Origin: Prevotellaceae bacterium
GTDB lineage: Bacteria; Bacteroidota; Bacteroidia; Bacteroidales; UBA932
NCBI GenBank assembly: GCA_031287815.1
Contig: JAITSM010000216.1
Coordinates: 1-32,588, forward strand
DNA: 32,588 nt
Reading direction: 5' to 3'
The first letter of the stretch is position 1, and each line of letters begins with the position of its first letter. This document shows positions 1-7,563 of the stretch, piece by piece. The notes under the pieces were generated by a model, which saw only the letters and a program-made list of their open reading frames with translations, ran no database searches and was not told where the DNA came from. Made by a program: the position numbers and the translations under genes.

Positions 1-2145
1 GGGCATTCCCGCCGGCGCTTCTTCTTTCTTGGGTTCTTTGTTGATGAGCACCCCGCCGCGCGAGCCGTCGCGGTATACCGTGATGCCTTTGCATCCGCTC
101 TCCCACGCCGTTTTGTAGACCTCCGCTACTATTTCTTCGGTAATGTTTGCCGGCAGGTTGACCGTTACGCTGATAGAATGGTCTACCCATTTCTGTATGC
201 GTCCCTGCATTTTCACCTTCGCCACCCAGTCCACATCGTTGGCGGTGGCTTTATAATAGGGTGATTTCTCGATCAGCTGTTTTTGCTCTTCGTCGTTGTA
301 GTTCATCACTTCGTCGAGGTTATAGCCGTTGGCTTCGCACCATGTGAGGAATTTATGGTGGCACACGTTGTATTCTTCCCATGCGTCGCCCACTTCGTCG
401 GTGTAGGTAATCTTCGCATTCTTGTCGTTTGGGTTCACCTTGCGGCGGCGGCGGTACATGGGCGAGAACACCGGCTCGATGCCCGAGGTCGTTTGCGTCA
501 TCATGCTGGTGGTGCCGGTCGGCGCAATGGTGAGCATGGAAATATTGCGGCGGCCGTAGCGTACCATTTCTTCATACAATCCTTCGTCTTCTTTGCGGAT
601 ACGGTTAATCATCGGGTTGCTTTCTTCCCTTTTGGCGTCGTACATGGAAAACGTGCCGCGTTCTTTCGCCATGTTTACCGAAGCGCGATAGGCCTCTATG
701 GCCAATGTTTTTTGCACGCCTACGGAAAAGTCAATTGCTTCGTCCGTGCCGTAGCGCAGCCCCAGGGCGGCGAGCATGTCGCCTTCGGCGGTAATCCCCA
801 AGCCGGTGCGGCGGCCGTTGACGGCCTTTTCCTTTATCTTTATCCACAGTTCGCGTTCCACGCGGCGTACGTCGGCGTCTTCCGGGTCGCTGTCAATCTT
901 GGCAATGATGGCGTCTATTTTTTCCAGTTCCAAATCGATTAAATCGTCCATCAGGCGCATGGCTTTGGCCACATGCTGTATAAATAACGCTTTATTAAAT
1001 ACCGCCTTTTTCGTAAACGGGCTTTCGACATAGCCGTAAAGGTTGAGCGCAATCAGCCGGCAACTGTCGTAAGGGCACAGGGGTATTTCGCCGCAGGGGT
1101 TGGTGCTTACCGTGCGGTACCCCAAGTCGGCATAGCAGTCGGGCACCGATTCGCGGATAATCGTGTCCCAGAACAGCACGCCGGGCTCGGCGGATTTCCA
1201 TGCGTTGTGAACAATCTTTTTCCACAGGGACGTAGCGTCAATTTCCTTTTTGTATTTCGGATCTTTGGCATCAATCGGGTATTGCGCTACATATTTTTTC
1301 CCGTGCAGGGCGGCGCGCATAAATTCATCGTCGATTTTCACCGACACGTTGGCACCCGTTACTTTTCCCTGTTCCATTTTCGCATCAATGAAATGCTCTG
1401 CGTCGGGGTGCTTAATGGAGATGCTTAACATCAGCGCGCCGCGCCGGCCGTCCTGCGCCACTTCGCGCGTAGAGTTCGAATAGCGCTCCATGAAGGGCAC
1501 TACGCCGGTGGAAGTAAGAGCGCTGTTCAGCACCGGGCTGCCTCCCGGGCGGATATGCGAGAGGTCGTGCCCCACGCCGCCGCGCCGTTTCATCAGCTGC
1601 ACCTGTTCTTCGTCGATGCGCATAATGCCGCCGTAAGAATCGGCAGGGTTTTTATGCCCGATGACAAAACAATTCGACAATGACGCAATCTGGCAATCGT
1701 TACCTATACCGGTCATGGGGCCGCCCTGCGGGATGATATATTTAAAGTCTTTCAGCAGTTCGAAAATATCTCCGGCGCTCATCGGGTTGGCGTATTGTTG
1801 CTCGATACGCGCGAACTCCCCTGCCAGCCGCCGGTGCATGTCGTCGGGCGTGCGTTCGAAAATATTTCCGAACGAGTCTTTCATTGCATACTTGGTTACC
1901 CACACGTTGGCCGCCATTTCATCGCCGTTGAAATAGGCTTTGGTTGCCGCTACCGCTTCTTCGTAACTGTAAATTTTTTGTTTGCCGGCTTTGTTCGCCG
2001 TTTTTTCCGCCTGTTTTTCCACCTGCGGTTCTTTATTTGGAGTCATTTCTTCTTTTAGTTTTATATATTTTTCTTCCGGTATATTAAACGGTATACTCAC
2101 CGGGGCGATTCCCGGTAGCGGTGACGGTTGCATGGCAAGGTTCAT
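1..2145 (-). CDS. nrdJ: Adenosylcobalamin-dependent (class II) ribonucleotide reductase, 5' part
   Basis: First 715 codons of a gene that runs off the left edge with no stop. Class II reductases convert ribonucleotides to deoxyribonucleotides in the cytoplasm, using adenosylcobalamin to make the thiyl radical and needing no separate radical subunit. The motif N349-P-C351-G-E353 supplies the catalytic Asn, Cys and Glu. An upstream segment near residues 148-158 (DCQIASLSNCF) should hold the redox cysteine of the barrel. Further right in the protein, PTGTTSMMTQTTSGIEPVF is the conserved phosphate-binding region of the family. The C-terminal redox cysteines lie outside the window. The start is the ATG at 2145; ATGs at 2133 and 2046 are in frame, so the 30-60 residue N-terminal extension is uncertain. 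No obvious ribosome binding site is seen, as is common in this phylum. The family call is firm; the class II assignment rests on overall resemblance and the absence of nrdA-like features. Confidence 0.93.
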   Translation of the reverse strand, partial: MNLAMQPSPLPGIAPVSIPFNIPEEKYIKLKEEMTPNKEPQVEKQAEKTANKAGKQKIYSYEEAVAATKAYFNGDEMAANVWVTKYAMKDSFGNIFERTPDDMHRRLAGEFARIEQQYANPMSAGDIFELLKDFKYIIPQGGPMTGIGNDCQIASLSNCFVIGHKNPADSYGGIMRIDEEQVQLMKRRGGVGHDLSHIRPGGSPVLNSALTSTGVVPFMERYSNSTREVAQDGRRGALMLSISIKHPDAEHFIDAKMEQGKVTGANVSVKIDDEFMRAALHGKKYVAQYPIDAKDPKYKKEIDATSLWKKIVHNAWKSAEPGVLFWDTIIRESVPDCYADLGYRTVSTNPCGEIPLCPYDSCRLIALNLYGYVESPFTKKAVFNKALFIQHVAKAMRLMDDLIDLELEKIDAIIAKIDSDPEDADVRRVERELWIKIKEKAVNGRRTGLGITAEGDMLAALGLRYGTDEAIDFSVGVQKTLAIEAYRASVNMAKERGTFSMYDAKREESNPMINRIRKEDEGLYEEMVRYGRRNISMLTIAPTGTTSMMTQTTSGIEPVFSPMYRRRRKVNPNDKNAKITYTDEVGDAWEEYNVCHHKFLTWCEANGYNLDEVMNYNDEEQKQLIEKSPYYKATANDVDWVAKVKMQGRIQKWVDHSISVTVNLPANITEEIVAEVYKTAWESGCKGITVYRDGSRGGVLINKEPKKEEAPAGMP

Positions 2146-2349
2146 CTTTTTTTAATTTAAATAAATAATAATAAAATATTAAGGTGGTTTTATTTTGTGC
2201 AAAACGGAATGCTAAGTTACGACAACTTCCAATTTTTTTGGTAGGACAAAAACGATACTTATTAACGAAGAAATTAACAAGCGGACGGAACGTAAGGCCT
2301 AATCAGCGTTCCCGGTTTTTCAACAACGCTTTGTGCATAAAAAGTGGTA

Positions 2350-3396
2350 TCAGCAGCAATGCAGCTCGCAATCAGTACACCGGGAGAATTCTCCCTGCAA
2401 ACGCTTTTCTACCAACCCGGCGATACGCTCGCGCAACGGGGCAATGCCTATTTTGTCGAGGACGTCCTGCACAAACCCGATTTGCTGGAGCAGGCGCGCC
2501 TCTTTGAGCGCCACGCCGCGTGAACGAAGGTAAAACAGCGCCTGCTCGTCAAGCTGGCCAATGGTTGCGCCGTGCGAACACTTAACGTCGTCGGCGTAAA
2601 TTTCCAGTTGCGGCTGTGTGTACATTTTGGCCTGCTTGGTGAGCAATAAATTATTGTTTGCTTGGTAAGCTTCCGTTTTTTGCGCATCCTTGGCCACCAG
2701 CACGCGCCCGTGAAAGCGGCCGACCGCTTCGTTGTCCACGATGCCTTTGAACAGCTGGTCGCTCCGGCAGGAACCTACTTCATGGGTGATGCTGATGTCC
2801 GTCACAACCTTTTGCGTTCCGTCAATCAGGAACAGCCCGTTGGCGTGGCAGCCGGCATTTTCGCCCTGCAGCTTTATATCCATCACATTTTCGATGAATG
2901 CGCCGTGGAGCGTCATCACATTGCAGGTAACCCTGCTGCCGGTTGCTTGCCGTATGCGTATTTCCGAGCGGTGCTGGGAGCGGTTGTGTTCGCTTTGCAT
3001 CCACAGCAGTTCCAGTTGCGCGCCGGGTTGCACGACAATCGTTGTGGAACATTCCGTCATAAATGCATCGGGCGAAAGCGTGTGGTCGCAAATAATCAGC
3101 TGCGCCTGCGCCTGCGCCCCTATGAGGAATGTATTCGAAAATACCAGGCTGTCCGTATTCGCCCCGGTACGTATGTTAATAATTTGCAGCGGTTGCGCCA
3201 ATACTGCGCCAGCCGCCACCGTCAAGGCAACGCCCCTGCCGTTTTGATGCGGCGCAATCGTGAATTTTTCCGGCATCGCAGGCGCCTGTTCGCGATAAAC
3301 GCCGTTTATTACCAACGACGGTTGCAGCGTTGTCAGCGGCACATGGCAATGAAAGTCCGGGATATTGTCAGGTGTATAGTGGAAATGTTGCGTCAT
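2350..3396 (-). CDS. sufD: Fe-S cluster assembly protein SufD, short form
   Basis: SufD is a scaffold subunit of the cytoplasmic SufBCD complex that builds iron-sulfur clusters. The C-terminal half is clearly SufD: the stretch KMYTQPQLEIYADDVKCSHG followed by ATIGQLDEQALFYLRSRG is the family signature, including the conserved Cys and His. The protein ends in a Cys-rich tail, RCTDCELHCC; as I recall, SufD proteins of this phylum often end in a short Cys motif. At 348 residues it is about 75-100 residues shorter than usual. The normal N-terminal helical region is missing, and a spacer before the beta-helix is also shortened. The frame has a stop (TAA at 3412-3414) just upstream of the start, so the short length is not a missed start. 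sufB and sufC are not adjacent in this window, although they normally sit next to sufD. Confidence 0.9.
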   Translation of the reverse strand: MTQHFHYTPDNIPDFHCHVPLTTLQPSLVINGVYREQAPAMPEKFTIAPHQNGRGVALTVAAGAVLAQPLQIINIRTGANTDSLVFSNTFLIGAQAQAQLIICDHTLSPDAFMTECSTTIVVQPGAQLELLWMQSEHNRSQHRSEIRIRQATGSRVTCNVMTLHGAFIENVMDIKLQGENAGCHANGLFLIDGTQKVVTDISITHEVGSCRSDQLFKGIVDNEAVGRFHGRVLVAKDAQKTEAYQANNNLLLTKQAKMYTQPQLEIYADDVKCSHGATIGQLDEQALFYLRSRGVALKEARLLQQIGFVQDVLDKIGIAPLRERIAGLVEKRLQGEFSRCTDCELHCC

Positions 3397-3406
3397 AATA
3401 ATAGTG

Positions 3407-3414
3407 CAAAATTA
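3407..3414 (-). promoter_or_regulatory. Bacteroidetes -7 box upstream of sufD
   Basis: On the minus strand the bases read TAATTTTG followed by C, matching TAnnTTTG, ten bases upstream of the sufD ATG at 3396. If used, the transcript would have almost no leader. No matching TTG is seen 19-21 bases upstream. Confidence 0.4.
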
Positions 3415-3432
3415 CACAATATTATTGAATGG

Positions 3433-3530
3433 AGAGGGGAGAGGGAGTTAGGAGTTAGGAGTTAGGAGTTAGGAGTTAAAAACTAAAAACTAAAAGTGCT
3501 GGCGCCAGCTAACTCTTAACTCTTAGAAAC
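3433..3530. repeat. Dispersed palindromic repeat (GGAGTTA tandem / GCTGGCGCCAGC core)
   Basis: Five tandem copies of GGAGTTA run up to about 3478, followed by AAAACTA units, the 12-bp perfect palindrome GCTGGCGCCAGC at 3498-3509, and then TAACTCT units in the opposite sense. The whole forms an imperfect long inverted repeat. Related elements with the same GCTGGCGCC core occur near 14515, 14953, 24966, 32317 and 32372. Confidence 0.8.
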
Positions 3531-3609
3531 GATGATACAGTAATGGCTTTTTGATATTCGCTTCTTGTGTTTTAACGCAATGAATCGAAAAAAAATCATG
3601 AAATAAAAT

Positions 3610-3639
3610 TTGCAAATAAAAAATAAAGTAATATATTTG
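3610..3639 (+). promoter_or_regulatory. Housekeeping promoter of the structured leader and FISUMP gene
   Basis: TTG at 3610-3612, a 19-base spacer and TATATTTG at 3632-3639 match the Bacteroidetes consensus exactly. The predicted start is near 3646. The same spacing is found in front of the second leader at 14893-14922. Confidence 0.75.
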
Positions 3640-3645
3640 CAGCGT

Positions 3646-3925
3646 TAATTATGCTCTTTACATATTGGCGTTTTATTTTTTAACGGAAATCTTCACAATT
3701 TCTAATTGTCCTATAAATAAAGTAAGTCACTTTTTATTTTATGAACGTGAACTTATTGGTTATAGGACAGGGTAGTGAAGAACCTCCGTTAAAAATCAAT
3801 TTAGTTCGCGTTTCGTATTTATATGGAATAACGTCAAAACAGTGAAAATGGCAGCGAATAAAAAATCGTAGCGAGGGGTTGTTTTTATGAAAAAGTTTGT
3901 GTTTGAAAACAACCCTGAAGCTGCG
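3646..3925 (+). ncRNA. Structured leader RNA, copy 1
   Basis: The region between promoter and gene folds into a long hairpin at 3677-3795. Outer helix: 3677-3687 with 3785-3795. Middle helix: CTTCAC 3691-3696 with GTGAAG 3775-3780. Inner helix: GTCCTATAA 3708-3716 with TTATAGGAC 3760-3768. The internal loops AAT/AACC and AATTTCTAATT/AGGGTA are nearly identical in copy 2, while the helices differ in sequence yet stay paired. Apical bases AACGTGAACT (3744-3753) can pair with AGTTCGCGTT (3803-3812), one G-U, giving a pseudoknot. A second hairpin has GGGTTGTTTT (3876-3885) paired with AAAACAACCC (3906-3915), extended by TCGTAGC with GCTGCGA. No U-run follows, so it is not a standard terminator. 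I recognise no named RNA family. Ends are estimated. Confidence 0.72.
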
Positions 3926-4000
3926 AAAAGAACGTGGACTTATAGAACATAGACAATAGACAAAAAAAATTAAATATTAACTTTTTAAAAATATATTTTT

Positions 4001-5272
4001 ATGAAAACAAAACTTTTCTTTCTTCTCGCAATGCTTATAGGCGTTGCAGCAAGCGCCACCGTAACCGTAACGCCGCTTTCTACGGATTATTCCACCAACA
4101 AAGTAACCTTTAAAGTGGAATGGACGAACACCCCCTCTGCGCCCTACAATAATCGTGTGTGGGTGTGGATAGATTTCTGCCCGGTAACAGGCACAACGTC
4201 GGCAAACTCTTTTTCTACCGCCACCATTTCCAACCCTGCCAAAACAGGCGGAAACGGTACGGTTACTAACGCCACTGAGCGCGGCTTTTTTATTGAATAT
4301 GCCGCTGCCAATGCAGGAACAACTGTTACCGCCACATTAAGCAATGCAAGCGGCAAGTTCAATTGGTGCGCCTACGGCAGCGACTACCCGCCGAATGTAA
4401 CGTTGGAAAAGGGGACTTATACCTTTAAAGGTACAACCGATTTTATAGTAAGCAATCCCGCACAGACTGTAACTACTGCGACCATACCGCAAGCAAGTTT
4501 AACCGTTACTGCATCCAGTACATTTACGGATGCTACCGGTTGTCCCGGCATAGGAAGCCTTTATTGCCCCTACACAGGCAGCGATTTATATATGGATGCT
4601 ACGCATCTTTGCCGGCAACGCCCAAGCGGCGCACAGAATTGGGAAGCATGGATAAAAGACACGCGGGATAATGAACTGTATAGAATTGTGAAAATGCCCG
4701 ACAATAAATGGTGGTTGGCACAGAATGTAAAATTGGCGAGCTATAATGGAAAGACCGCCGGTACGACTAGTTCCAACTGTGCAAAGGATGAGTGTGGAAG
4801 AATATATTCGCGCGATGAGACCATCGGTGCTTGGGGTGGCTCAAATGGGTTTGGGGCAAACATTCAGGGTATTTGCCCAAATGGATGGCTTTTGCCGAGT
4901 TATACCGAATTCTTAAACATGCTGGTGTCACTCGTAAATGGTGCGAGTTACACTTATTACACGGGTAACCCCGGGTGCATTGGTTATAGGTTAAGCTCAG
5001 GGGTTTCAAGAATAGTCGCTGCTAAAGAAAACGTTTGCCAAACAAGCAATGATGTGTACGGGTGGGCTTCCGAAAAAACAATCTATGAAAACACCACCCT
5101 CGATGCTGAAGGCTGGATGTTGTCGCAAACCGCCGACCAGCAATACTGGGTCGTGCGGAAGATGACGCATATGTGTGTTGCCGGTGATGCTTGCGATTAT
5201 GTCAGTGTTGCACGAGCGCTTTACCCACAGAACGCCATGAACACTACAGTGCGTTGTATTCGCACTTTATAG
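4001..5272 (+). CDS. Secreted modular protein with C-terminal FISUMP-type domain
   Basis: Sec signal peptide at residues 1-19 (KTKLFFLLAMLIGVAASA), so the product is exported. Residues about 20-180 form a domain shared with the minus-strand gene at 13498-14403: both contain NNRVWV, then D-x-CP, TVTATLSNA and GKFNWCAYGS, with two conserved cysteines, and end at TDATGCPG. Residues about 195-423 resemble the Fibrobacter succinogenes major paralogous (FISUMP, TIGR02145) domain: DTRDNELYRIVKMPDNKWWL, then AQNV, the ICPNGWLLPSYTEF motif, and a C-terminal VRCIRTL. The function of this domain is not known to me; it belongs to exported proteins and is rich in Trp, Cys and Gly. The gene follows the structured leader by about 80 bases and seems to stand alone. 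I see no convincing type IX C-terminal signal. The module assignment is fairly sure; the role is unknown. Confidence 0.85.
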   Translation: MKTKLFFLLAMLIGVAASATVTVTPLSTDYSTNKVTFKVEWTNTPSAPYNNRVWVWIDFCPVTGTTSANSFSTATISNPAKTGGNGTVTNATERGFFIEYAAANAGTTVTATLSNASGKFNWCAYGSDYPPNVTLEKGTYTFKGTTDFIVSNPAQTVTTATIPQASLTVTASSTFTDATGCPGIGSLYCPYTGSDLYMDATHLCRQRPSGAQNWEAWIKDTRDNELYRIVKMPDNKWWLAQNVKLASYNGKTAGTTSSNCAKDECGRIYSRDETIGAWGGSNGFGANIQGICPNGWLLPSYTEFLNMLVSLVNGASYTYYTGNPGCIGYRLSSGVSRIVAAKENVCQTSNDVYGWASEKTIYENTTLDAEGWMLSQTADQQYWVVRKMTHMCVAGDACDYVSVARALYPQNAMNTTVRCIRTL

Positions 5273-5543
5273 TTTATGCCAAATAATAAACTCACCGGAG
5301 CAACAATATTGCTTTGAGCCGCCGCATAGCTTGTCCCTGCTGTGGTTTTTCCGTTCCACCTTTTAAAAACCATTCACATGAAATAGGAGTTAGTTTGTTA
5401 TTGTGATTTAAAGTTTCTTCCGGCGAAAGCCTATGAGACTTTTGTAGAGCAGCTGCCGCCGCTAACGCCGCCATTAGAAAATTAAATTCCAACAAGGCGA
5501 CCAAAACTCTTAACTTTTAATTTTTAACTTTTAGTTCTTAACT

Positions 5544-6806
5544 CTACTCGTCGGTCAGTGCGAGGCGCACCAAATCAATTTTAGTGGTAGAGGCTTTGAG
5601 GATGTGGATGCGAAAACGCCCGAATTGCAATACTTCGTTGGGTTGCGGGATACTTTCGTTGCAGTAGGTGATATACCCGGCGAGCGTTTCATACTCGTCG
5701 GATTCGGGGAGGTCGAGTTCGTAGGCTTTGTTGAGGTATTTTATTTCAAGGCGTCCCGAAAATTCAAATTCCGTGTCCGACAATTTTCGTTCCGTGAGTT
5801 CTTCGTTGTCGTGCTCGTCGCGTATTTCGCCGAAAATTTCTTCAATAATATCTTCAATGGTTACCAGCCCGGCTGTGCCGCCGTATTCGTCGGTAACTAC
5901 CGCCAACGCCTTTCCCTGTTTGATGAATGAAGCAAGCAGTTTTTGCGCCGGCATGGTTTCCGGCACAAAATCCATCGGGCGTAACAGTTCCGTCCGGTCT
6001 TTTTTCAAAAACAAATCTTTTGAGTGGACATAGCCTATGATATGGTCGATATTTTCGCGGTATACCAAGATGCGCGAATGCCCGCTCCGGATAAAGGCCT
6101 GGTGGAGGGCGTCGAACAGCTCGTCTTTTTCTATCGCCACCAAATCGGTGCGCGGCACCATGCATTCCCGCACGAGCACTTCGGAAAAATCCAGCGCATT
6201 CTGGAATATCTCCATATCGTGTTCGTATTCGTTCTCGTCGCTGCCCGCGCTGCTGACTTCGTTGGACAGGCTCATCAGGTCGGCTTTGCTGAACAACATT
6301 TTGGAATGTTTGGCGGCCAGTTTTATGCCGAATAGCCGGAGTAACCCTATTGACAGGGCGGTTACAAACTTTACTATCGGATACAGCAGGATGTAGCACA
6401 AAAAGGCAGGCCAGCAAAGGGTTTTCAACAGCCCGTTCGGATTCATCCGCGCGAGTATTTTGGGCAGGTACTCCGCCGTTACCAGCACAATCAATGTGGC
6501 GAAGAGGGTTTCAATAAGCAGTATCCCGCCGCTGGACTGCACAATATATTCCACAATGAACGGCTCGCAGAGGTTGGCCATGGCGATGCCGTATATCACC
6601 AGCGTGATGTTGTTTCCCATGAGCATAGTGGAAATATATTCGCTTGTCCGGCGCAGGAAGAAGCCGACGATTCTGGTGTAAGGCTTGTTTTGCTTGCGGT
6701 CTAACTCTATTCTCAGCTTGTTGGACGACAGCAATGCTACTTCCATACCGGAAAAGAAGGCGGAAAAAAGCAACGCCAGCAGCACGATGATTAACGAAGT
6801 ACTCAT
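5544..6806 (-). CDS. CNNM/CBS-domain CorC-HlyC family membrane protein (GldE-like)
   Basis: Four-part family architecture. Residues 1 to about 185 are a DUF21/CNNM transmembrane domain with several hydrophobic helices (first one SLIIVLLALLFSAFFSGMEV). Two CBS domains follow at about 205-325, containing MVPRTDLVAI and TDEYGGTAGLVTIEDIIEEI. A C-terminal CorC/HlyC domain covers about 340-420. Relatives act in divalent cation transport or efflux, and the Flavobacterium relative GldE is linked to gliding; which role applies here cannot be told from sequence. It overlaps lptC by four bases (ATGA at 6803-6806), so the two are translationally coupled. It is the last gene of the coaX-lptC run. Its 3' end runs into an AACTCTTAACTTTTAA-type intergenic repeat at 5503-5543. 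Confidence 0.92.
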   Translation of the reverse strand: MSTSLIIVLLALLFSAFFSGMEVALLSSNKLRIELDRKQNKPYTRIVGFFLRRTSEYISTMLMGNNITLVIYGIAMANLCEPFIVEYIVQSSGGILLIETLFATLIVLVTAEYLPKILARMNPNGLLKTLCWPAFLCYILLYPIVKFVTALSIGLLRLFGIKLAAKHSKMLFSKADLMSLSNEVSSAGSDENEYEHDMEIFQNALDFSEVLVRECMVPRTDLVAIEKDELFDALHQAFIRSGHSRILVYRENIDHIIGYVHSKDLFLKKDRTELLRPMDFVPETMPAQKLLASFIKQGKALAVVTDEYGGTAGLVTIEDIIEEIFGEIRDEHDNEELTERKLSDTEFEFSGRLEIKYLNKAYELDLPESDEYETLAGYITYCNESIPQPNEVLQFGRFRIHILKASTTKIDLVRLALTDE

Positions 6807-7561
6807 GGGCGGACTATTTCTTCCTGGATTTTTTCCTGCGTAGCGAAGGGGGAAAGTATTTCCGCAGGTTGTTTATCAAGCATCCTGGCTCTTTTCGCCG
6901 GTTGCGGCGGCTCCGCCTCCTGCGGCGCACCGGTTTCCGCCGGGCTGCCAGCGGGCAGCGCAGCGGCTACGCTGTCCTGTGTGGCAGGCTCGTCGGACAC
7001 GTACAGTATGCCGTTATTGGCATTAAAGAATTTGTAGCCTTCAAACCGTTCGTCGGCCACCATGCCGCCCAGCCCGTCGAATGACAAATCGGGCGTAACG
7101 ATGCGTACCGGCGCATGGGTGTAAATATTTTTCTTCGCCCGGTCCCAGTACAGCGTATCGGTGTACAGCGTTTGTTGTTTCAGGTGGTTTTTGACGACTA
7201 CATTTCCTATGGCTTCCCAGTATTCCACCGGCTTTTCCCGGTTGTAGGCATAGTCGGCAATAATTTCGTTTTCCAGTTCGTGCGCAGCGGTATAAAAATA
7301 AACGTGCATGCCTTCCGGAAATACATTGTAGGGTTCTTCCGCCAGCAGGAAGCGTTGCAGCAACGGCGCTTCCAGATGCATGCGCAGCAAGCCGTTTTCG
7401 GTATAGTTAATCTGCAACCGGTCGATTTCCAAAGTAGGCACCTGCTTGTGGTCTTCAATCGCCGAAAGTTTATCCTGCCGGCTGTCGCACGAGCCGGACA
7501 GGAGAGCGCCTGCCATAAGCGCCACCAACAGGTTGGGACACGTGGTGCGGCGGTTATTCAT
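6803..7561 (-). CDS. lptC: LPS export ABC transporter periplasmic protein LptC
   Basis: LptC links the inner-membrane LptBFG pump to the periplasmic LptA bridge that carries lipopolysaccharide to the outer membrane. The N-terminus has a hydrophobic segment ending in a lipobox-like LLSGSC at residues 20-25, suggesting lipidation. The core, from about LEIDRLQINYTENGLLRM to NILYVS (residues about 44-190), has the beta-jelly-roll pattern of the family, with YTDTLYWDRAKKNIYTH as a typical stretch. The C-terminal 60 residues are a Pro/Ala/Glu-rich low-complexity tail. It is followed by the CBS protein with a 4-base overlap and preceded by the barrel gene after 2 bases, so it sits in the middle of an operon. 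The order coaX, barrel protein, lptC, CorC-like is common in Bacteroidales as I recall. Confidence 0.88.
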   Translation of the reverse strand: MNNRRTTCPNLLVALMAGALLSGSCDSRQDKLSAIEDHKQVPTLEIDRLQINYTENGLLRMHLEAPLLQRFLLAEEPYNVFPEGMHVYFYTAAHELENEIIADYAYNREKPVEYWEAIGNVVVKNHLKQQTLYTDTLYWDRAKKNIYTHAPVRIVTPDLSFDGLGGMVADERFEGYKFFNANNGILYVSDEPATQDSVAAALPAGSPAETGAPQEAEPPQPAKRARMLDKQPAEILSPFATQEKIQEEIVRP

Positions 7562-7563
7562 GA

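Noticed and set aside
3646..3925. Leader as 6S RNA, tmRNA, RNase P RNA or a known riboswitch
   Set aside because: Two copies, attachment to paralogous exported-protein genes, and none of the family landmarks I know (no tag frame, no RNase P core motifs, no recognisable ligand-binding consensus).
4001..5272. Diversity-generating retroelement target, because FISUMP has a C-type-lectin-like look
   Set aside because: No reverse transcriptase, template repeat or adenine-biased variable region is seen in the window.
5292..5504. 70-codon minus-strand ORF between the FISUMP and CorC-like genes
   Set aside because: No recognisable motif, start placed next to a repeat tract, no promoter or binding site; kept as possible relic only.
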